Assembly (NCBI GenBank): GCA_938018045.1
Contig: CALIIP010000015.1
Span: forward strand, 1-12,353
Source: an uncultured Flavobacteriaceae bacterium
Lineage (GTDB): Bacteria; Bacteroidota; Bacteroidia; Flavobacteriales; Flavobacteriaceae
DNA length: 12,353 bases
Direction: 5' to 3'
Shown in pieces: positions 1 to 6,836 of the stretch. Each line of letters starts with the position of its first letter. Positions within the stretch are counted from its first letter, which is position 1. The notes below the pieces were generated by a model. That model did no database searches, was not told the DNA's origin, and saw only the letters and a list, made by a program, of their open reading frames with translations. Made by a program: the position numbers and the translations under genes.

Positions 1-683
1 TAATGGCTTAAGGTCACAACCCATTCTCCAGGTTCCAAAACTTCAAAATCAAATCTAATATTACTAGAAGAAGTGAAAAACTTACTTGGTATTGAGTAAT
101 TTAACCGCCCTTTAAATGGGTAATTAATTATGTTTTCGTATCCAACAGTATTACTCAGAATATATTTTTGCCCTGAATCTCCAATAAAACTATTCGAAGA
201 TATATTATACGAACTTCCATTGTTTTTAACAATAATAGTAACTCTGTTAGTATCATCGCTAATTTTTCTAAAATTATACCTAGGAACTGTTCTATTATAT
301 ATTATATCAAATGCTTTAATTTTTTTCTCACCAATATAATTGTCATTTTTCCACTTTCCTTCTAAAATCGATTCCTTACTTTCAATATAACTAACATATT
401 TCCCAGGACCATTTCGTAAGCCTTTTTTCCATTGGCCATCATAAAAACTGCCATCATCAAATGTAATCTTTCCTTTTCCGTGAGGTAAACCTTTTTTAAA
501 ACGTCCTTGGTATATATATTTTCCTTTAGACAATCCATTACCGTCAGCCAAGCCATTCTTACAGTTTCCAATATAATCCCCTTTGATGTCAATCATTAGA
601 ACTTTACATCTTTCCTGTCCATTCGTTAAAATTGGAAATAAACCAAAAATGAATATTAAAATAATATAATGTCTATTTTTCAT
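1..683 (-). CDS. Secreted MORN-repeat protein (partial, runs to left edge)
   Basis: The minus strand is open from ATG at 683 to the window edge, 227 complete codons. The final two bases are TA, so a stop or a Tyr codon could follow. Residues 1-22 form a signal peptide: charged MKNRH, a hydrophobic core, and likely cleavage before QE at 23. Residues 37 to about 120 hold three to four MORN repeats, with visible units YIGNCKNGLADGNG, YQGRFKKGLPHGKG, YDGQWKKGLRNGPG and a weaker EGKWKNDNYIG. MORN repeats form beta-hairpin arrays and in bacteria usually mark exported or surface proteins of unknown role. The region after residue 120 is hydrophilic and not recognised. A terminator and a tRNA fragment lie upstream, so it appears to be transcribed alone. 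It probably belongs to the resident chromosome and not to the element on its right. The family call is firm; the function is unknown. Confidence 0.82.
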   Translation of the reverse strand, partial: MKNRHYIILIFIFGLFPILTNGQERCKVLMIDIKGDYIGNCKNGLADGNGLSKGKYIYQGRFKKGLPHGKGKITFDDGSFYDGQWKKGLRNGPGKYVSYIESKESILEGKWKNDNYIGEKKIKAFDIIYNRTVPRYNFRKISDDTNRVTIIVKNNGSSYNISSNSFIGDSGQKYILSNTVGYENIINYPFKGRLNYSIPSKFFTSSSNIRFDFEVLEPGEWVVTLSH

Positions 684-784
684 AATAATTAATTTTGATA
701 AATTAATTATAGCTAATTTTATTTGCTTTAACTAATTTTTATGAAAATTTATGTCTAAAAGGTCTTTTTAAGAATTAAATCGTA

Positions 785-814
785 ATAAAAATGCCTCTCA
801 TTTGAGAAGCATTT
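785..814 (-). terminator. Rho-independent terminator, minus strand
   Basis: On the minus strand the arms AATGCTTCTCA and TGAGAGGCATT pair over 11 bases, with one U-G wobble and a two-base loop, and are followed by TTTTATTACG. On the plus strand the wobble becomes a C-A mismatch and there is no good T-run, so the minus strand is the working direction. No minus-strand gene feeds it now, because the integrase on its right reads the other way. It sits directly downstream of the tRNA-Ser-like 3' end, which fits a tRNA terminator left in place after integration. Confidence 0.7.
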
Positions 815-824
815 CTTTTGTACA

Positions 825-835
825 GGCGGAGAGAG
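825..835 (-). other. tRNA-Ser 3'-end fragment, probable att site
   Basis: Read on the minus strand this is CTCTCTCCGCC. It matches the end of a tRNA-Ser: acceptor 3' strand TCTCTCC, discriminator G (usual for tRNA-Ser), then CC. The preceding bases TGATGGTTA do not form a T-arm, so only the tail of a tRNA is present. It stands out as G+C-rich in a very AT-rich setting, lies 174 bases before a tyrosine recombinase, and is followed by a terminator as a real tRNA gene would be. This is the expected look of the distal copy of an attachment repeat. The intact tRNA would then lie at the other end of the element, outside the window. The match is only 11 bases, so chance is possible. Confidence 0.5.
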
Positions 836-1009
836 TAACCATCAGTATATCATCTTACATCAATTAACAAACAAGTATTTATATCCTTTATAATCATTGA
901 ATTTGTTAAATCAATTATAAAATAAGGTAATATGCTAAAAGATATATTAAAGCAAAATGTCGGGAATATATCGGAATAATTCTATACATTTACTGAAAAT
1001 TATTTAACC

Positions 1010-2278
1010 TTGGCAAATATCAAAATAAATATTATCAGTAAAACGAATCCATCAAATTTAAATATTCGTTTTTACCACGGAAGAGAAATTGATTGCAATA
1101 CACAATCTAATATTTTAATTGACCCAAATCTTTGGAGCAATAAATTACAATCCCTTAAACCGTCAGCCGATAAAAGGTTAAAAAAACATTATTCTGAAAA
1201 AATTACAAAAATAAAAAACCATATAACTCTTTCATTTAATGATGATTTTTCAGAGGGAAAAACAATTAATTCAAAATGGCTTAAAAGAATTTTACAAGAA
1301 TTACAACAAAGACCAATTGGGACAGACGACCATACCAAATATTTTGTTCCATACATCAGACTATATATAAAAAAATCTAAAACTAGACTCAATTTAAGAA
1401 CTGGAAAAAAAATATCTAAGTCTTCAATAAAAAAATACACTACGACTTTAACTCGAGTCTTAGCTTTTCAAAAAATAATAAATAAAAATCTTTTACTTTC
1501 TGAAATAGATTTAGGGTTTCATAACTCATTTACTAACCATTTAAAAATAGATCACAAATATTCCAATACTTATATCAATAAAATATTGAGTGACATAAAA
1601 ACTATAGTAAAAGATGCGAAAGTTAAGGGATATATGATTAGCCCTGAAATAGATAGTCCAAAATTTACATTCAAGAAAGACCCTTCAATAGACACCTATT
1701 TAAATAATGAAGAAATTAATACTCTTTTCCATTTAGATTTATCAAAAAAAGAAAAATTAGATAATATTAGAGATTTATTTATTATTGGATTAAGAACTGG
1801 TTTACGAATAAGTGATTTAAAAAGAATTCATGACTTTCATTTCGGAAAAAATGTAATATTAATATCAAATACAGAAAAAACTAATTCTATCGTTGAAATT
1901 CCTATTCATCCTCAAGTAAGTTCTATTGTTAAAAAAAGAGAAGGAATATTACCAAGAGTTGTTAGTGATCAAAAATTTAATTTATATGTTAAAGAATTAT
2001 GCTCAGATGCAGGTTTTAATCAAAAAATTCTAGGAAGGTTAATGAATCCAGAAACAAAAAGAAAAGAAAAAGGGTATTTTGAAAAATATAAACTTATCAG
2101 TTCACACACTTGTAGAAGAAGTTTTGCTACAAATTTATATGGAAAAATTGATGATAAAACAATTATGGCAATAACAACACATAAAAGTCATAAACAATTT
2201 TTAGATTATATAAAAACAACTCAAAAAGAGCATATTAAAAAGTTAAGTGAATATTGGAAAAACGAAGAAAATTTGTAG
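1010..2278 (+). CDS. Tyrosine site-specific recombinase (integrase)
   Basis: This 422-residue protein has the three-part layout of Bacteroidota integrases: an N-terminal arm-binding region (about 1-100, opening MANIKINIISKTNPSN), a SAM-like core-binding domain (about 110-215), and a catalytic domain (about 228-415). The active-site set is complete: Arg266 in RTGLRISDL, Lys290, His366 and Arg369 in SHTCRRS, His391, and nucleophile Tyr400 in FLDYIK. It would catalyse integration or excision by strand exchange through a 3'-phosphotyrosine link. The start is TTG at 1010: an in-frame stop at 977-979 excludes a longer protein, no ATG lies between, and the MANIKI opening fits the family. Codon use is richer in AAA and ATA than in the operon to the right. 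It lies 174 bases from a tRNA-Ser-like tail, its likely att site, and converges on the pseudopilin operon. Confidence 0.93.
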   Translation: MANIKINIISKTNPSNLNIRFYHGREIDCNTQSNILIDPNLWSNKLQSLKPSADKRLKKHYSEKITKIKNHITLSFNDDFSEGKTINSKWLKRILQELQQRPIGTDDHTKYFVPYIRLYIKKSKTRLNLRTGKKISKSSIKKYTTTLTRVLAFQKIINKNLLLSEIDLGFHNSFTNHLKIDHKYSNTYINKILSDIKTIVKDAKVKGYMISPEIDSPKFTFKKDPSIDTYLNNEEINTLFHLDLSKKEKLDNIRDLFIIGLRTGLRISDLKRIHDFHFGKNVILISNTEKTNSIVEIPIHPQVSSIVKKREGILPRVVSDQKFNLYVKELCSDAGFNQKILGRLMNPETKRKEKGYFEKYKLISSHTCRRSFATNLYGKIDDKTIMAITTHKSHKQFLDYIKTTQKEHIKKLSEYWKNEENL

Positions 2279-2298
2279 AATTTAATATAAACTACAAA
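2272..2298. terminator. Possible weak terminator between convergent genes
   Basis: A perfect 7-base inverted repeat, TTTGTAG (2272-2278) and CTACAAA (2292-2298), separated by 13 AT-rich bases, spans the end of the integrase and includes its TAG stop. On the minus strand it is followed by TTTTC, so it could end the pseudopilin operon transcript. The stem is A/T-rich and the loop is long, so it is weak. Confidence 0.3.
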
Positions 2299-2317
2299 AA
2301 ATCAAATTCGAAACAAA

Positions 2318-3448
2318 CTAACCAATAACTGTACTCAACTGGAACATTGGTAAGTACATTGCAATTAATATAACTGCAACAATAGCACCGAGAATAATGA
2401 TAATCAAAGGTTCAATAATAGTACTCAACATTTTTGATTTATGTTGAATTTCTTGGTTGTACTGTGTTGTCAATCTTTTGAAAATAAACTCATTTTGATT
2501 GGTTTCATCTGCTACTTTTATCAGTGTAATCATTTTAGAATCAAATATCTTGTGTGACTTTAAACTTTCAGAGAGGTTTTTCCCAGATAAAATTTCTTTT
2601 TCAACCTTAATTAAACCCTTTTTTAAAGGATAAAACGGAACCATTCTCGATGTCAATTGTACACTATTGAGAATTGGAACTTTTGCACTAGTTAATAATG
2701 CTGTAGCTTGCGTAAATTGTGCCAAATACATTTTCCGAACTAACTCACCTACAAAAGGAATTTTCAAAACCAAACGACTTGTAAACTTTTGATACCATTC
2801 TTTTTTAGTAATCATTTTTTTGAAAATTAGTAGAAGTATTATCAGTAATAAAAAAACACCAAAATATTTCTGAAAACCATCTGACAAACTCATAATTACT
2901 TTTGTAATCCATGGTAATTCTACATTGTTTTGTTTAAAAATATCTGCAAACATTGGTACAACAAACTTGAGCATAAATAAGACAGCTAATAAAGCTGTTG
3001 TTAAGACTACAATTGGATATGTTAACGCATTGATTATATTTCGTTTTTGCTCATTTCTTCTTCCAAAAAATAATCCTAATTCTTGAGTCACTTTTTGTAA
3101 TGTCCCTGTTTCTTCACCGATTTTTAGAGAATAATATTCATACTCTGTAAAATCTTTGTGTGAATTAACTGCTGACGAAAAATTACTTCCTTTAACTATT
3201 TCTTGGATGATATTTTCAAATAAGGCTTTGTCTTTTTTATTTTTAAATTCATCCGTGATTAAAGATAGTGCATCTTTTAAACTAATTCCAGCAGTAAGTA
3301 ATACACTTAATTCTGTATAAAATGCTTCTTTCTTTTTATTAGAAAAAGGCTTGCTTAAAAAAGTAATTTCTTTTTTTAAGATGGAATCTATATCAAAAGA
3401 TGTCTCTTTCTTTTTTGTTGATGATATGGATTTTAAATCAAATGCCAT
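2318..3448 (-). CDS. GspF/PilC-family inner-membrane platform protein
   Basis: This 376-residue protein is the inner-membrane platform of a type II secretion or type IV pilus-like machine, which couples a cytoplasmic ATPase to pseudopilin assembly. Two T2SSF domains are visible, each a cytosolic helical bundle followed by membrane segments. The first carries LLTAGISLKDAL (51-62) and GEETGTL (111-117). The second carries LLTSAKVPIL (251-260) and VADETNQNEF (312-321), the position of the family's GEESG-like motif. Membrane helices lie at about 142-164, 195-210 and 345-367. The C-terminus, IEPLIIIILGAIVAVILIAM then YLPMFQL, is nearly the family consensus. About 40 polar residues precede the first domain. 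It is the last gene of the operon and overlaps the preceding pseudopilin gene by one base. Its expected partner, a GspE/PilB ATPase, is absent from the window. Confidence 0.93.
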   Translation of the reverse strand: MAFDLKSISSTKKKETSFDIDSILKKEITFLSKPFSNKKKEAFYTELSVLLTAGISLKDALSLITDEFKNKKDKALFENIIQEIVKGSNFSSAVNSHKDFTEYEYYSLKIGEETGTLQKVTQELGLFFGRRNEQKRNIINALTYPIVVLTTALLAVLFMLKFVVPMFADIFKQNNVELPWITKVIMSLSDGFQKYFGVFLLLIILLLIFKKMITKKEWYQKFTSRLVLKIPFVGELVRKMYLAQFTQATALLTSAKVPILNSVQLTSRMVPFYPLKKGLIKVEKEILSGKNLSESLKSHKIFDSKMITLIKVADETNQNEFIFKRLTTQYNQEIQHKSKMLSTIIEPLIIIILGAIVAVILIAMYLPMFQLSTVIG

Positions 3449-3912
3449 TAATTGTTCATGTAAAAAGTTGCGTCTTTTTGTTTAAAGACAAATATTTCTC
3501 TATTCTGGTATTCTTTTGAAAGCGTTAGTTTGAAAGCATCAATGACGCCTTCTTTTATTGGTTGCGCATCTAAATATACAGTATTTTCAGTAATTGAAAT
3601 TTGCATTGTATCTTTATTTCGTAAGATATATGACTCACTAAAAACATATGAGATAGTATCTATTGGATTGGTACATAATAATTGTTTTTCTGTATAATTA
3701 TATTCTAAAACGTATTTGTTAAAATCATTGGTCAATATTCTTTTTAACAAACGAATTTCTGTGTTCTTTTCAAAATTGTTAGAAATTCTTCGTATATGAT
3801 TCTGTACCAAACTCAAAGTTGTAATAGCCAATGAAATAACAATGGCTGAAATAACCAAAACAACCATCATTTCACTAAGGGTAAAACTCGGTATTTTTTT
3901 ATTCAGAAACAT
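3448..3912 (-). CDS. Minor pseudopilin (type II/IV prepilin-like)
   Basis: This 154-residue protein has a class III prepilin start: short leader MFLNKKIPS, then FTLSEMMVVLVISAIVISLA with Glu at mature position +5 (Glu14). A hydrophobic helix of about 20 residues follows and then a beta-rich C-terminal part (about 65-154). The residue before cleavage is Ser9 instead of the usual Gly. Length and architecture suit a GspH/GspJ-like minor pseudopilin, inserted in the inner membrane and processed by a prepilin peptidase not encoded here. It overlaps the upstream gene by 14 bases and the GspF gene by one base, implying translational coupling. It cannot be assigned to H or J with confidence. Confidence 0.85.
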   Translation of the reverse strand: MFLNKKIPSFTLSEMMVVLVISAIVISLAITTLSLVQNHIRRISNNFEKNTEIRLLKRILTNDFNKYVLEYNYTEKQLLCTNPIDTISYVFSESYILRNKDTMQISITENTVYLDAQPIKEGVIDAFKLTLSKEYQNREIFVFKQKDATFYMNN

Positions 3913-4264
3913 CTACTAATTTTTTTAGTACTGATTTTTTATACTTATTATTTGTTGCTTCAAACAAAATATATTTTTCGCTTTTTTTAGTTTCTTTTTG
4001 AATGGTAATCTCCCAATCTTCATACTCATCAGTAAACGGGATGTTGATTTGCTCATTCTTGTATTGATATACTAAATAATTTAATTGATTATCAATAGAA
4101 TCCGTATTATTTTGAATGCTGTTTTTGAACACATTATTTAGTGTCAAAGATGCAACAGCAAACATCAATACAATAATTACTGTTGCAACAAGAGTCTCTA
4201 CCAAAGAGGAAGCTCTTAGTTTTTTTTGAACTAACACATAATAATATTTTTTCAATACAACCAT
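3899..4264 (-). CDS. Minor pseudopilin (GspI/PilV-like)
   Basis: This 121-residue protein carries a prepilin-type N-terminus. After a basic leader come RA at 17-18 and then SSLVETLVATVIIVLMFAVA, with Glu23 at +5 if cleavage follows Ala18. The sequence LVETLVA is close to the GspI/PilV form LIEVLVA. The remaining 75 residues are hydrophilic and beta-rich. As annotated the leader is 18 residues, which is long; an in-frame GTG at codon 10 would give a more typical 9-residue leader. I kept the ATG because its 13-base overlap with the upstream gene matches the overlapping style of the operon. It is probably a tip or priming-complex pseudopilin acting with its two neighbours. Confidence 0.82.
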   Translation of the reverse strand: MVVLKKYYYVLVQKKLRASSLVETLVATVIIVLMFAVASLTLNNVFKNSIQNNTDSIDNQLNYLVYQYKNEQINIPFTDEYEDWEITIQKETKKSEKYILFEATNNKYKKSVLKKLVDVSE

Positions 4265-5544
4265 TTTGCAATGTTCATTTTTGTTTTAGGCAGTTGCAAT
4301 CCACAATATTGCTCAGGTAGTTCATTTGCAATGATGCGTCCATTAAAAATATGATTAATATAAACAGAACCAAACTGTGTTGCAATAAAACTATCGGTAT
4401 ATACCATTCCATTTACTGTTCCTTTCAGTTCAAAATTTCGTTCACAATACACTTCGCCTACAATAACTGCATTTTCTTCTAACAGAATTTGAGGCTTGTA
4501 GTTGCTTTGTCTAGATTCAGATAAATAAGTCACAATTCCTTTTACTGTAGTATCTGAGTCTATTTTTATTTGATTTTGGGTTTGAAGTTCAGTATTTAAT
4601 ATGGTCGATTCCTGTTCACTATTCACAATTGGCGCTACTTTTTCAATAACAGTTAATGCTGTAGGATACTCTAAACTACATTGTTTCCCAATAGAAATTT
4701 CTTCTGTGGCAAAGGCTTGAAAATTTCCAATAAAATTATCCTTGATTTCAATTTTTGGAGCGATTAAAATGACATCTTTTAAGTTGGCTGATTTTGAAAC
4801 AGTAATTTTTGTAGTTGACCAAATAATAACATTTCCAGTGAGATGAACAAACTGTAAATTAATGTTTTCATTGCTTTGATTTAGTAGAGTTAACTCATCA
4901 AATGATTGTGCTTTTCGAAGGTTTTCTTCTAATTCAAAATAATTGATATTATCACTTGATAAAATTTTGTTATTCAATTGTTTGATAAATTCTTTATTAG
5001 CAATCACAGGAAGTTGAGAATTACTTAAACGCGTACTCCCATAAATAAGTTGAGAACCATAATAGGAGTTTCCTGCGATATTCCCCCTTTTAACTCCTTG
5101 TTTTGGAAGTGCAGTATTTCCTCGAATTTCTGTGTTTCCAACAAGTACCAATGGTTTGTTGTTTTCTTTTAAATACAATGCTTCTTTTTTGGAGATAAAA
5201 CCTCCTGTTAAACAAACCTTTTGAAAGAACTCATTTTTTACTGTTGATTTTGAAGTGACAACATCAAAAATTCCCCAATGTTTTTTGGTGAGGATTACTT
5301 TACTTTCTATCTCATCATTAAAATTTAATTCTAGTTCTTCTTGATATGGAATCTCATGTTTTGTAACATAGTCAAAACCCATTGTTGATTCGTGAACTGT
5401 TTCTTGAAAAAAAGATGCTTTGACGCGAAGTTTCTGCTGTAAATACGTTAATGCAATAAACGCAGAAACTAACAAAAGAATTAGGACAGAAACAAAAATA
5501 GTGTATTGTAAAGCTCCTGCTTTTAGTTTCTTTAGAAAAAACAT
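4252..5544 (-). CDS. Large pseudopilin-like protein with beta-solenoid-like body
   Basis: This 430-residue protein has a GspK/PilX-like position and N-terminus: leader MFFLKKLKA, then GALQYTIFVSVLILLLVSAF as a membrane helix (about 10-34), without the Glu +5 of its neighbours. Its body is not GspK-like. Residues about 133-290 and 330-405 show short beta-strand/turn units such as LVGNTEIRGNTA, NVIIWSTTKITVS, NLKDVILIAPKIEIKDN and GEVYCERNFELKGTVNGMVYT. This is the pattern of a right-handed beta-solenoid or bactofilin-like fold. Three cysteines occur at 111, 289 and 367, with a fourth near the C-terminus at 414. It starts one base after the stop of the PilP-like gene and overlaps the next pseudopilin gene by 13 bases. 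It may cap a pseudopilus or form an envelope-exposed scaffold. The fold call is read by eye and uncertain. Confidence 0.75.
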   Translation of the reverse strand: MFFLKKLKAGALQYTIFVSVLILLLVSAFIALTYLQQKLRVKASFFQETVHESTMGFDYVTKHEIPYQEELELNFNDEIESKVILTKKHWGIFDVVTSKSTVKNEFFQKVCLTGGFISKKEALYLKENNKPLVLVGNTEIRGNTALPKQGVKRGNIAGNSYYGSQLIYGSTRLSNSQLPVIANKEFIKQLNNKILSSDNINYFELEENLRKAQSFDELTLLNQSNENINLQFVHLTGNVIIWSTTKITVSKSANLKDVILIAPKIEIKDNFIGNFQAFATEEISIGKQCSLEYPTALTVIEKVAPIVNSEQESTILNTELQTQNQIKIDSDTTVKGIVTYLSESRQSNYKPQILLEENAVIVGEVYCERNFELKGTVNGMVYTDSFIATQFGSVYINHIFNGRIIANELPEQYCGLQLPKTKMNIAKWLY

Positions 5545-5545
5545 A

Positions 5546-6019
5546 TTATTGAATTGAGAATGTTTTTCGCTCTTTTTGATATTCTAAAACTACTTCTTTA
5601 CTGTTTCCAGAAATCAAAGTAACTTCTTGAGATGTATTTCGCAATTTTAGTAGCTTTTGTTGCCCGTTGACTTGTATCAAATACACAGCTGTTTTTTTAT
5701 TTGTTTTAGGGGAAACAATACCTTTATAGACAATATTAGGAAATACTATTTGTTCTTTAGGCTTCACACTCGTAGTTGTTACCTTTCTCTTTAACTTATT
5801 ATTTGAGGCCAATGTCCCTAAAAAAGGATCTCTATAATCAGCATTGATATCATATGATTTAACACTTTCAACTTTTTTAGGCTTAAAACTGTCATCTGCG
5901 TTGATTGCAAGAACCTCTATTGGAGGCGGATTTACTGCTTTATAAATTCGGTAACCTATCAATCCCCAAACAATTAACGCTGCAGGAATTAAGAAATATA
6001 TGTTTTTTTTATTCTTCAA
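5546..6019 (-). CDS. PilP/GspC-like membrane-anchored periplasmic protein
   Basis: This 157-residue bitopic protein has a short basic start (MKNKKN), one membrane helix (about 8-26), a polar linker, the motif YRDPFLG (62-68), and a C-terminal beta domain (about 92-157) reading VYKGIVSPKTNKKTAVYLIQ, then NGQ and KLRNTSQEV. An (R)DPF motif ahead of a small beta domain that begins with a KG-(I/V) strand is typical of PilP and of the GspC homology region, which link the inner-membrane assembly to the outer-membrane secretin. Length and topology fit. It overlaps the upstream lipoprotein gene by four bases (ATGA) and is followed after one base by the large pseudopilin gene. No secretin gene is visible in the window. 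Confidence 0.75.
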   Translation of the reverse strand: MKNKKNIYFLIPAALIVWGLIGYRIYKAVNPPPIEVLAINADDSFKPKKVESVKSYDINADYRDPFLGTLASNNKLKRKVTTTSVKPKEQIVFPNIVYKGIVSPKTNKKTAVYLIQVNGQQKLLKLRNTSQEVTLISGNSKEVVLEYQKERKTFSIQ

Positions 6020-6369
6020 TTTACTGTTAAAGAGTTGGTTGTATAATCTGTTTCAAAAGTTGAATTCAATGCCTTTACACGCCATTGATATTCTCCAACT
6101 TCTAATAAATGAGAAAAAGCACTTGATGTTACTAATGAATCAACAGCAATTTGTGTTGCATTTTCAAAAGTTGGTGTTGCTATTTGTATTCGATATTCAT
6201 TTGCTTCGTTGATATCGTTCCAATTAAAGTTAATTGTTCCAGTTGTTATGGTTGTTGCATCTGTAGGTGCAAGAATTGAGACATTTTCGTCTGAAATATC
6301 TGTAACTTCTATGATTTCATCACAGCTATAGATTGTGCCAATTAATAATAGTATAAATAGTTTTCTCAT
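6016..6369 (-). CDS. Small lipoprotein with Fn3-like domain
   Basis: This 117-residue protein starts MRKLFILLLIGTIYSC, a signal peptide ending in a lipobox-like IYSC, so Cys16 is the likely lipidated residue. The next residues DEIIE are acidic, which in Bacteroidota can favour display on the outer face of the outer membrane. Residues about 30-117 look like one fibronectin type III-like domain: INFNWNDINEANEYRIQIA, then YQWRVKALNS near the end. It is second in the operon, six bases after the first gene and overlapping the PilP-like gene by four bases. Secretion systems with a secretin often need a small outer-membrane lipoprotein (pilotin), and this protein has the right size and location. That role is inferred; it has no pilotin-like sequence I can recognise. 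Confidence 0.75.
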   Translation of the reverse strand: MRKLFILLLIGTIYSCDEIIEVTDISDENVSILAPTDATTITTGTINFNWNDINEANEYRIQIATPTFENATQIAVDSLVTSSAFSHLLEVGEYQWRVKALNSTFETDYTTNSLTVN

Positions 6370-6375
6370 TTTCTT

Positions 6376-6729
6376 TTATTCTAAAGTTGCAATAACTATT
6401 CTTTTTCCAAATAGCCATTTTTTGTAAGTTAATATTTTTTGATTGCTGATGATTTTAACTTTTCCTCTTCTGATCCTCAAATAAGGTGTGTGTTCTACAT
6501 ATTGATCTTTAATCCATTTTCTCCAACCCAAAACACCATTTCCACTTGGTATTTCAACATTGGCATTACAAGAAAACTCTTTACCTAAGTCTTGAATGTC
6601 TTTGCAGTGAATTGCTCCTTTAAAAACGATAACCGTACCATTTGAGTTAACAATTATAGTTTCAGCATTTATATCACTTGGATAAAAAAATAGCATTAAA
6701 AGAGATAATATAAGAAGTTTCTTCTTCAT
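6376..6729 (-). CDS. Small exported protein of unknown function, first gene of operon
   Basis: This 117-residue protein has a clear signal peptide (MKKKLLILSLLMLFFYPSDINA) with cleavage before ETIIV at residue 23. The mature part has two cysteines (43 and 54) that could form a disulfide, a Trp/Lys-rich middle (GWRKWIKDQYVEHTPYLRIR), and a basic C-terminal stretch (RGKVKIISNQ, YKKWLFGKRI). I do not recognise the family. It leads the pseudopilin operon, six bases ahead of the lipoprotein gene, so it is very probably co-expressed with the machine and may be an envelope component or a substrate. I found no good promoter of the flavobacterial type in the 107 bases upstream. Confidence 0.7.
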   Translation of the reverse strand: MKKKLLILSLLMLFFYPSDINAETIIVNSNGTVIVFKGAIHCKDIQDLGKEFSCNANVEIPSGNGVLGWRKWIKDQYVEHTPYLRIRRGKVKIISNQKILTYKKWLFGKRIVIATLE

Positions 6730-6746
6730 ATAAGTTACAATATTTT

Positions 6747-6777
6747 TTGATTGGTTAAATGTATGAAACTAATTTTG
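6747..6777 (+). promoter_or_regulatory. Bacteroidota-type sigma-70 promoter for the transposase
   Basis: A TTG at 6747-6749 and a TAATTTTG box at 6770-6777 are 20 bases apart, which matches the flavobacterial TTG / TANNTTTG promoter consensus and its usual spacing. The predicted start of transcription near 6784 lies about 50 bases before the transposase ATG. The promoter occupies the gap shared with the divergent pseudopilin operon. Confidence 0.55.
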
Positions 6778-6836
6778 GTTGTGAAAATTATTAGATAGAG
6801 ATATTAATCCTATTTTAGTATTCATTAAATCATACT

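Larger units (their letters stand above)
684..1009. other. Gene-free junction between MORN gene and integrase
   Basis: These 326 bases hold no convincing gene. From left to right they contain the AT-rich 5' region of the MORN gene, a minus-strand terminator (785-814), a tRNA-Ser-like 3' end (825-835), and about 170 bases of AT-rich leader of the integrase. I found no clear TTG/TANNTTTG promoter for either flanking gene. Just ahead of the integrase is a pair of similar short direct repeats, TCGGGAATA (960-968) and TCGGAATA (971-978). A 15-codon ATG frame (932-979) is also present, but nothing shows that it is translated. Confidence 0.6.

Noticed and set aside
130..339. 69-codon plus-strand hydrophobic frame
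   Set aside because: It is antisense to the MORN-protein gene. The hydrophobic look comes from reading AT-rich codons backwards, and nothing supports translation.
362..592. 76-codon minus-strand frame rich in Met and Lys
   Set aside because: It lies in another frame of the MORN-repeat gene (1-683), whose signal peptide and repeats are clearly the real coding frame.
932..979. 15-codon ATG frame ahead of the integrase as a leader peptide
   Set aside because: It is short enough to arise by chance, with no attenuator hairpin or clear ribosome binding site to support regulation.
1189..1440. 83-codon minus-strand frame
   Set aside because: It is antisense to the middle of the integrase, which has a full set of catalytic residues.
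6000..6212. 70-codon plus-strand frame
   Set aside because: It is antisense to the PilP-like and lipoprotein genes, which form a coherent operon.
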